Made by a program: the position numbers and the translations under genes
Shown: positions 1 through 5,064 of the stretch, piece after piece
Position numbering within the stretch: position 1 is the stretch's first letter
How the letters are laid out: every line of letters starts with the position of its first letter
Notes under the pieces: model-generated
What the model was told of the DNA's origin: nothing
The model's database searches: none
The model's input: the letters and a program-made list of their open reading frames with translations, nothing else
From: Sulfurovum sp.
GTDB lineage: Bacteria; Campylobacterota; Campylobacteria; Campylobacterales; Sulfurovaceae
DNA length: 6,765 nt
Assembly: GCA_030634925.1 (NCBI GenBank)
Contig: DAOVZV010000058.1
Span: forward strand, 1-6,765
Direction: 5' to 3'

Positions 1-16
1 AATTATATTTTTATAT

Positions 17-57
17 TATAATTATCATGCTTCCAAAAATATACTTTTAGATATACT
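17..57 (+). promoter_or_regulatory. Candidate promoter region of the 542-residue protein gene
   Basis: The 90 bases before the first gene are very AT-rich and contain three -10-like hexamers: TATAAT at 17-22 and TATACT at 40-45 and 52-57. The last two form a direct repeat, ATATACT, 12 bases apart. None has a convincing -35 element at the usual spacing, and AT-rich DNA yields such hexamers by chance, so this only marks where a promoter could lie. The region is cut by the left edge of the window. Confidence 0.25.
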
Positions 58-75
58 ATCTTAAATTAACGGCTG

Positions 76-82
76 AAGGAGA
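76..82 (+). promoter_or_regulatory. Ribosome binding site that supports the GTG start at 91
   Basis: AAGGAGA lies nine bases before the GTG at 91. It is a near-perfect Shine-Dalgarno sequence and decides the start: GTG at 91 gives a protein beginning directly with a hydrophobic membrane segment. Confidence 0.75.
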
Positions 83-90
83 ATAAGAAA

Positions 91-1719
91 GTGATAGAAA
101 AAATATTAGCTGGATTTATTGTAACTATTGGGGTTTATATACTTATTTACTTTTACAATAAAAGGCAACTCTATACAGTAATTCCAAAAATGTATGATTT
201 TTCTTTTTTTTCTGAAAAGGGTACAGTTTTTGAATTAAAAATTTTAAATAAGGGACGAAACCTAGAGGAAGAAATTATTTTAGACATTGACACAGAAAAG
301 CAATTAGATTTACTTTCTGCCAATAGTTCAACAATTGTTCTTAACAATAATCAAATAAGCATACCCCGTCTTTTTCCTCATAGTGAAGCATCTCTAATAT
401 TGTCAAATGACAAAGGTAAGATATTATCAACAGATTTAATCTCATTAACATCCAAAACAACCAATGGAAAAATATATGATAATCTTGATGAAATCCCTCC
501 TGCGAATACATCAATAGTGTATTCTCTAGTAGGTATATTACTATCTGTTGTAATATTGTATTTTAATGTTCCAAAAAAAATTGAGGGATTGTGGGTAAAT
601 TATAAGACAGAGAAAATAAATAAAGTAGAAAACTTATTTGATAAAAGATGGTCAAATTTATCTAGGTACTACTCTTCGGATTTAAAAGATAGTTATAGTG
701 ATGAAGAATTCCCCATAAGTTTTATCTCAATGAAAGAAAATGGAAAAGTGGTTAGGATTACTTATGAAATTATTAACAAAAGTGCCCTTCCAATAAAAGT
801 AAGAATACAGGACACAAGAGCTATCTATACAACTGAATCAATTAAAACAAATTGGCATCATAGTCACGATGAAAAAACTGTACAACCATTATCAAAGGAT
901 ACTATAACTATAGAAGGGCTACGAACAGATAAAGATACTTTATCTTTTGAATTTCATATAGAATTTGGAACAGATACTATATACAATTTAATACATACTA
1001 TTCCTATTGAACCCTTTAAGACAATGAGTAATCAAGAGATGAGAGAAAAGATTGTAGGTACATGGAAAAATGATACTTTTACAAAATATTACCGTAATGA
1101 AGTTTTTAAAAAAGATGGTAAGTATGAGATATTTATTTGGGATAGTAAATTAAAAAATAAATTGTTTCAACACACAAAGGGAAAATGGTATATAAAAAAA
1201 GGATTTATACATATTAAAGATACAAAAAACCTCTTAAAGAATATAACTTATCCAGAAAGGTATCCTAGTGAAATCATTAACTTGTCAGACAATCAATTAA
1301 CACAAATTTTACCGAAAAAAGAATTTGTGATTATTAAATCAAAGCTCTCGGATAACTATAAAGATTTACCTGAAATAACTGACCAAAAGCTAACAGAAAA
1401 AATAGTTGGAGACTGGAAAGTCGACTCAAGAAAGCTTTTTTATAGGGTCTATAGTTATAAAAAAGATAGAACTTATGAGATTAATTTTTGGTTAAATAAG
1501 CACAAAACTGTAAATATATTAACAGCTAAAGGAAAGTGGAAGATAAAAAATAGATTACTACTAATAACTATTGATAAAGTTGAATCAGAGCATAATCAAA
1601 GTGTAAAGGTAGTCTTTAATCCAGAAATCATCAATATTACAGATAGTAATTTATCATATTTTACATATAAAGGTTTAGTGTACACAGATATTAAACTTAA
1701 TACAAAATCTAAAAATTAA
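91..1719 (+). CDS. Uncharacterised two-TM protein with tandem lipocalin-like C-terminal repeats
   Basis: I do not recognise this 542-residue protein. It begins with GTG behind a strong ribosome binding site. Residues about 5-22 form a first membrane segment and 142-160 a second. The intervening 30-135 look like a beta-rich, Ig-like domain (alternating hydrophobic strands, a 'KILNKGRN' turn). After the second segment, residues 163-310 are a further beta-rich region, followed by two similar modules at about 317-377 and 434-495. Each module starts with (R/T)EKIVGxW, continues with a YEIxxW strand and ends with GKWxIK, a pattern typical of lipocalin-like domains that open with GxW. No catalytic motif is visible. 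Topology is ambiguous because positive charges follow both membrane segments. It is more AT-rich than its neighbours: 60-base lines counted by hand gave 27-30% G+C here against 35-45% in dcd and mutS, which hints at an accessory or acquired gene. It stands alone, convergent with the next gene. Confidence 0.75.
   Translation: MIEKILAGFIVTIGVYILIYFYNKRQLYTVIPKMYDFSFFSEKGTVFELKILNKGRNLEEEIILDIDTEKQLDLLSANSSTIVLNNNQISIPRLFPHSEASLILSNDKGKILSTDLISLTSKTTNGKIYDNLDEIPPANTSIVYSLVGILLSVVILYFNVPKKIEGLWVNYKTEKINKVENLFDKRWSNLSRYYSSDLKDSYSDEEFPISFISMKENGKVVRITYEIINKSALPIKVRIQDTRAIYTTESIKTNWHHSHDEKTVQPLSKDTITIEGLRTDKDTLSFEFHIEFGTDTIYNLIHTIPIEPFKTMSNQEMREKIVGTWKNDTFTKYYRNEVFKKDGKYEIFIWDSKLKNKLFQHTKGKWYIKKGFIHIKDTKNLLKNITYPERYPSEIINLSDNQLTQILPKKEFVIIKSKLSDNYKDLPEITDQKLTEKIVGDWKVDSRKLFYRVYSYKKDRTYEINFWLNKHKTVNILTAKGKWKIKNRLLLITIDKVESEHNQSVKVVFNPEIINITDSNLSYFTYKGLVYTDIKLNTKSKN
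1039..1575 (+). repeat. Internal protein-level tandem repeat (two lipocalin-like modules)
   Basis: Residues 317-377 (bases 1039-1221) and 434-495 (bases 1390-1575) of the 542-residue protein align by eye: EKIVGTW versus EKIVGDW, then a Tyr-rich strand, DGKYEIFIW versus DRTYEINFW, and KGKWYIKK versus KGKWKIKN. Both modules also have PEI(I)N or PSEIIN followed by an S-D-(N/S)-(Q/N)-L motif downstream (about 392-403 and 511-521), so the true repeat unit is probably about 115 residues, 317-415 and 434-540. The DNA itself is diverged, so this is an old duplication. Confidence 0.65.
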
Positions 1720-1769
1720 TTATATGTAGAATAATATTCTAGGTATAAATCAAATATTTTATCTCAATC

Positions 1770-1795
1770 CCAAATTATATTTGGAACTATTTTTT
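1770..1795 (+). terminator. Weak hairpin plus T-run after the 542-residue protein gene
   Basis: CCAAAT (1770-1775), a TAT loop and ATTTGG (1779-1784) form a perfect 6-bp stem, followed after five bases by six T residues at 1790-1795. It sits 50 bases past the stop at 1719 and could terminate rightward transcription before the convergent gene. The stem is short, AT-rich and not directly abutted by the T-run, so its strength is doubtful. The remaining intergenic sequence (1720-1841) shows nothing else. Confidence 0.35.
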
Positions 1796-1841
1796 ATATT
1801 TAAGTTGAAGTATTTATAATATAATTATGGAACAAGAGAAT

Positions 1842-1988
1842 TTATACTATTTTATATTTGCGTGAAGTAGCTCTTTTGATACGCTCTTCATTTATTGGAG
1901 CATTCTCAAAAAACTCTTTTTCTTCTTTTGTAAGTTTCTTGGGTGGTGAAACATAAACTACCTTGTTATTTCTTATAATTAGTGCCAT
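1842..1988 (-). CDS. Small uncharacterised basic protein, 48 residues
   Basis: An ATG at 1988-1986 opens a 48-codon frame ending in TAA at 1844-1842. AAGGAG (1997-2002 on the complement) lies eight bases before the ATG, which is ideal spacing and the main argument that the frame is translated. The product starts with a short hydrophobic strand (MALIIRNNKVVYVSPP), continues with a charged, probably helical stretch (KKLTKEEKEFFENAP) and ends in a basic tail (RIKRATSRKYKIV). There is no signal peptide, membrane segment or Cys cluster. The strand-then-helix layout with a basic end recalls small DNA-binding or antitoxin-like proteins, but no toxin gene lies next to it and I do not recognise the family. 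It lies 38 bp downstream of the porin gene on the same strand, so it may be read through from it or use a -10-like box near the porin stop codon. Confidence 0.6.
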   Translation of the reverse strand: MALIIRNNKVVYVSPPKKLTKEEKEFFENAPINEERIKRATSRKYKIV

Positions 1989-2015
1989 AATATATACTCC
2001 TTGTCAATTTTAACT

Positions 2016-2021
2016 ATTATA
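2016..2021 (-). promoter_or_regulatory. Possible -10 box for the 48-residue protein gene
   Basis: On the complementary strand a perfect TATAAT occupies 2021 to 2016, 27 bases before the ATG at 1988, which would leave a leader of about 20 bases containing the AAGGAG site. The matching -35 would have to lie inside the last codons of the porin gene and none is obvious. Co-transcription with the porin is the alternative. Confidence 0.35.
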
Positions 2022-2026
2022 TCTCA

Positions 2027-3472
2027 TCAAAACATATAGTTTACTTCTACCCTAGCGTCCAAATCTCCACTGCTATTGTCTGTAAATTGTCTATATCCTA
2101 GTCTCAAACGCCATTGCATATTTGGGATAGATGGTATATTTTGGACGAAGCCTTGATAATAGTATATCTCATCTTTACCTCCTTTGTTCTCATCTGCGTC
2201 TGTGTATAGTATGCTTGTTTGGGTAAATATATCTTTGTATATCCCTTTTGAATTGGCATTTCTTACTAATTCTAATCTATAGCTTTGGGTATTTGCTCTC
2301 CAGTTGTATCTTGCCATTGACCTTGTATATCCAGCTGTTGGAAACCCACGCCATGGAGTGATAAGGTCTGCTTCATCCAATACATTTGAGTATGCTAGAT
2401 TGATTTTATAGTTATCTACTTTTGCTACTACTCTCAATGCTATCATCTGTGCATCTAGTGATGATGGATTGGTATATCCTGTGCTGTCTCCAGTATAAGA
2501 TGCACCACCTACTGCTCCTGCTCCTTGGTCAAACTGCTTGATATATCTCATACCATAAGAGAGATTGAAACTATCAAAATTTACTTTATAATTGGTCTCT
2601 ATCATGATTTGAGATAATAGTTCTGGTACTATATAAAACGAGCCATCTAGCTTGATATTATTATATTTATATTTTATATCTCCCGTCAATAGAGGTGAGT
2701 CGGTTGGTTTGCCATGGGCTTTGAGAGCTGTATATGTCAATCCTTTGTGCATAGCAGAGTCATCATTACTATTCCAGTTTGGATGGCTTGATGATGAAGT
2801 ATTGCTATCTGCGTACATTAGTACAGAGTGGCTTTGTGTGTGGTCTCTTAGCTTTTGTTCATATAGGTATGCTAGTTTGATATGAGTATTGTCTATATTA
2901 TCCGATGTTACTACAACACCATCAAAGGCATTGGGTATCATCTTTGTATCATTTGATTTGGTATAAAAAGACTCTACCAATTGCCTACCCACAATGATAT
3001 GAGTATCCTCTATCACATTATAATCAACATAAGCTTGACCAACTACAGCCATATAGCTATCACCTGTATTATCATAATCAAAACGACTCAATACATCTTT
3101 GCCTTTTTTGAGGTTGGATATATCATCATTGTCATCCCACCACTCTGCATAAGTATAATAAAGACCTACTCCAAATGACAAACCTGATAGATTGGCACTC
3201 TTATAAACCAAAGACCCACCCAATCCCATAGTAGCATGGTCTGAATGAGATGGACTATCTATCTCATAGTCAGCGTAGAAACTATTTAACCTCAATCGTC
3301 CATAAACTTGACCATCTAATAGCATATCAGATATATTATCTACAGATTTGGCTTTTTGGGTATGTATGATTTGTCCATTTGTCTTGAGTGCTTGAGTAGC
3401 TTCTGAGGCATATATATTTGATGATATTATACTTATTCCTATCAATGTGATATATTTTTTATTTAAGTTCAT
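2027..3472 (-). CDS. OprD-type outer-membrane porin (Opr family)
   Basis: This 481-residue protein is a predicted beta-barrel porin that would let small solutes cross the outer membrane. Residues 1-22 form a Sec signal peptide (Lys at 5-6, hydrophobic core, likely cleavage after IYA22). The mature part is rich in aromatic and polar residues in alternating strands, and the last residue is Phe in VNYMF, the C-terminal signature read by the BAM machinery. Family clues include GRQLVES at 163-169 followed by SNDTKMIPNAFDG at 173-185, matching the ND-x-R-x-x-P-x-x-F-x-G segment of OprD porins, and PWRGFPTAGYTRS at 373-385 with NTQSYRLEL at 394-402. The length fits the family. AGGAAA four bases before the ATG is an acceptable ribosome binding site. 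The substrate cannot be read from the sequence. The gene is divergent from the SurA-like chaperone gene, which could help fold it. Confidence 0.85.
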   Translation of the reverse strand: MNLNKKYITLIGISIISSNIYASEATQALKTNGQIIHTQKAKSVDNISDMLLDGQVYGRLRLNSFYADYEIDSPSHSDHATMGLGGSLVYKSANLSGLSFGVGLYYTYAEWWDDNDDISNLKKGKDVLSRFDYDNTGDSYMAVVGQAYVDYNVIEDTHIIVGRQLVESFYTKSNDTKMIPNAFDGVVVTSDNIDNTHIKLAYLYEQKLRDHTQSHSVLMYADSNTSSSSHPNWNSNDDSAMHKGLTYTALKAHGKPTDSPLLTGDIKYKYNNIKLDGSFYIVPELLSQIMIETNYKVNFDSFNLSYGMRYIKQFDQGAGAVGGASYTGDSTGYTNPSSLDAQMIALRVVAKVDNYKINLAYSNVLDEADLITPWRGFPTAGYTRSMARYNWRANTQSYRLELVRNANSKGIYKDIFTQTSILYTDADENKGGKDEIYYYQGFVQNIPSIPNMQWRLRLGYRQFTDNSSGDLDARVEVNYMF

Positions 3473-3483
3473 TTTCTTTCCTA

Positions 3484-3501
3484 TTAAGTTATTTAAGTTA
3501 T
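3484..3501. repeat. Perfect 9-bp tandem direct repeat in the porin leader
   Basis: TTAAGTTAT occurs twice back to back (3484-3492 and 3493-3501). On the porin strand this is ATAACTTAA twice, between the -10-like box and the ribosome binding site. It could be a regulator half-site pair or an AT-rich coincidence. Confidence 0.6.
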
Positions 3502-3505
3502 TATA
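3500..3505 (-). promoter_or_regulatory. Candidate -10 box of the porin gene
   Basis: TATAAT on the complement (3505 to 3500) lies 27 bases before the porin ATG, leaving a leader of about 20 bases with AGGAAA at 3482 to 3477. There is no clear -35. A short inverted repeat, TGATA (3516-3520) and TATCA (3532-3536), spans the place where a -35 would be and might be an operator, though 5-bp arms are weak evidence. Confidence 0.4.
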
Positions 3506-3612
3506 ATTATTAGTTTGATATTTTACTCATTTATCACTTATATTAGAATAAATTAATATAATTATAATTTCTTGTAATGTAATAAATAATTCATATTATA
3601 TTTAAACGATTA

Positions 3613-3621
3613 TGTTATAAT
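3613..3621 (+). promoter_or_regulatory. Extended -10 promoter of the chaperone-dcd-mutS cluster
   Basis: TGTTATAAT is a perfect extended -10 element (TGn followed by TATAAT at 3616-3621). It lies 29 bases before the ATG at 3651 and is followed by a short leader holding GGAGA at 3640-3644, six bases before that ATG. The upstream -35 area is only AT-rich, as is usual for sigma-70 promoters of Campylobacterota. It is the only clear promoter for the three rightward genes. Confidence 0.6.
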
Positions 3622-3650
3622 CTTATCAAATCAAAAAATGGAGATAGCTT

Positions 3651-4466
3651 ATGAAGAGATTTGTTTTACTTAGTCTATTTGCTATAATCACATTAGCCCA
3701 TACCAAAATGGTAGATGGCGTAGCCGTGATAGTAGAGGGTGAAGTAGTTACCACAGCAGAGATAAGAGCAGTATCTAGCCAGATGGGTGTATCCAAAAAA
3801 GAGGCAAGAGAGTTACTAATACAAGATAGACTACAAAAAGCAGCTATGAAAAATGTATCCATAGCAGATAGAGATATTGATGCCAAGATAGTTATGATAG
3901 CCCAAAAGAACAATCTAAGTGTCAAAAAGATGCAAAAAGTCCTAAAATCACAAGGGACTAGATGGAGCAAATTTCGATTAAGTGTCAAAGAGTCTATGAA
4001 AAAAGAGAAGTTTTTTCAGAAACATATAGTCACAACTATACCAAATCCTAGCCAAACTGAACTCAAAAACTACTACAAAAAACATAAAAAAGAGTTCACA
4101 ATGCCATCAAAGGTAAGACTAGTAGAATATAGCTCAAAGTCTCAAAAAAAGATGGATAAGTTCTTGAAAGACAAAAAATCAAAAGGTCTATCTCGACGGA
4201 CTATCACCAAATCTACCAAAAAACTAAATCCTACTCTATTGGCTACTATTTTGAGTACTCCAAATGGTTCATTTACCAAGTCATTTAACGCAGGAGACAA
4301 ATATATCTGCTATAAAGTACTATCCAAAACAGGTAAAAGAAATAGCTCATTTGAAGCATCAAAAGGTGCGATAATATCCAAATGGAAACAGAAGCAACAG
4401 ACAAAAGCACTCAAAGATTACTTTGCAAAACACAAAACAAATGCTAATATCCAAATAATTAGATAA
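3651..4466 (+). CDS. SurA-like periplasmic chaperone (SurA N-domain, degenerate parvulin domain)
   Basis: The 271-residue product is predicted to be a periplasmic folding chaperone for outer-membrane proteins. Residues 1-16 are a signal peptide (MKRF, then a hydrophobic core, cleavage near TLA16). Residues about 20-125 match the SurA N-terminal chaperone domain: [18 protein letters not shown] at 21-38, the helix [13 protein letters not shown] at 54-66, the D-x-D-x-D-like segment [10 protein letters not shown] at 71-80, and [12 protein letters not shown] at 98-109. Residues 133-227 occupy the position of a parvulin-type peptidyl-prolyl isomerase domain but lack its usual Gly-x-Gly core, so isomerase activity is doubtful. 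A C-terminal helix at 233-263 would pack on the N-domain as in SurA. Single-isomerase architecture and length resemble C. jejuni Cj1289 rather than E. coli SurA, which has two such domains. The protein is very Lys-rich. It is the first gene of the cluster, 10 bp before dcd. PEB4-like proteins are the main alternative family. Confidence 0.8.
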   Translation: MKRFVLLSLFAIITLAHTKMVDGVAVIVEGEVVTTAEIRAVSSQMGVSKKEARELLIQDRLQKAAMKNVSIADRDIDAKIVMIAQKNNLSVKKMQKVLKSQGTRWSKFRLSVKESMKKEKFFQKHIVTTIPNPSQTELKNYYKKHKKEFTMPSKVRLVEYSSKSQKKMDKFLKDKKSKGLSRRTITKSTKKLNPTLLATILSTPNGSFTKSFNAGDKYICYKVLSKTGKRNSSFEASKGAIISKWKQKQQTKALKDYFAKHKTNANIQIIR

Positions 4467-4476
4467 AAGGAAAAAA

Positions 4477-5040
4477 ATGGGACTAAAATCTGATAAATGG
4501 ATAAGAGAAAAATCGCAAAATGAAGATATGATAACTCCTTTTTGTGAGGGACTTGTAGGAGAGGGAGTAGTGAGTTATGGACTCAGCTCCTATGGATATG
4601 ATATTCGTGTAACTGATGAGTTCAAAATCTTTACAAATATCAATGCAGAAGTAGTTGACCCAAAAGATTTCAATGAGAATAATGTAGTAGATTTCAAAGG
4701 TGATGTATGTATTGTACCACCCAATTCATTTGCACTAGCTAGGACTGTAGAGTACTTCAAGATGCCAAGTGATACATTGGCTATATGTCTAGGCAAAAGC
4801 ACTTATGCAAGATGTGGTATCATAGTAAATGTCACACCATTTGAACCTGGGTTTGAGGGACATATCACAATAGAAATATCCAATACAACACCACTTCCTG
4901 CCAAGATATACGCCAATGAGGGTATAGCACAAGTTCTATTTCTCCAAGGAGATGAACAATGCGAAACCACATACAGCGATAGAAAAGGTAAATACCAAAA
5001 CCAAACAGGCATCACACTTCCTAGAATTTTGAAGTCATAG
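4477..5040 (+). CDS. dcd: dCTP deaminase
   Basis: This enzyme deaminates dCTP to dUTP plus ammonia in the cytoplasm, supplying the dUTP that dUTPase converts to dUMP for thymidylate synthesis. The 187-residue length is normal for the trimeric Dcd family, related to dUTPase. Visible landmarks are [13 protein letters not shown] at 33-45, the nucleotide-binding GKSTYARCG at 106-114 (Ser108 and Arg112 correspond to E. coli Ser111 and Arg115), and [13 protein letters not shown] at 124-136, in which Glu133 aligns with the catalytic Glu138 of the E. coli enzyme. The C-terminal [11 protein letters not shown] at 173-183 is the tail that closes over the triphosphate. All key residues are present, so it should be active. 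Whether it also hydrolyses dUTP, as bifunctional DCD-DUT enzymes do, cannot be decided here. AAGGA at 4467-4471 precedes the ATG by five bases, and the gene follows the chaperone stop by 10 bp, so they are probably co-transcribed. Confidence 0.95.
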   Translation: MGLKSDKWIREKSQNEDMITPFCEGLVGEGVVSYGLSSYGYDIRVTDEFKIFTNINAEVVDPKDFNENNVVDFKGDVCIVPPNSFALARTVEYFKMPSDTLAICLGKSTYARCGIIVNVTPFEPGFEGHITIEISNTTPLPAKIYANEGIAQVLFLQGDEQCETTYSDRKGKYQNQTGITLPRILKS

Positions 5041-5064
5041 ATGTCAAGACTCTAGGCTCTTTAT

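Noticed and set aside
573..580. Run of eight A residues inside the 542-residue gene, a possible slippage or phase-variation tract
   Set aside because: The frame is intact, A-runs of this length are common in such AT-rich DNA, and phase variation in this phylum typically uses G/C tracts.
2003..2008. TTGACA on the complement just before the 48-residue gene, resembling a -35 box
   Set aside because: It directly abuts the AAGGAG ribosome site and is only about 15 bases from the ATG, too close to serve as a -35 for that gene.
2652..3178. Two rightward open frames (2652-2885 and 2981-3178) opposite the porin gene
   Set aside because: They lie fully antisense to a well-supported porin, have no ribosome site I could see and give no recognisable protein.
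3626..3988. Leftward 120-codon frame opposite the start of the SurA-like gene
   Set aside because: The opposite strand carries a signal peptide and SurA N-domain motifs in a continuous frame with promoter and ribosome site; this one is its shadow.
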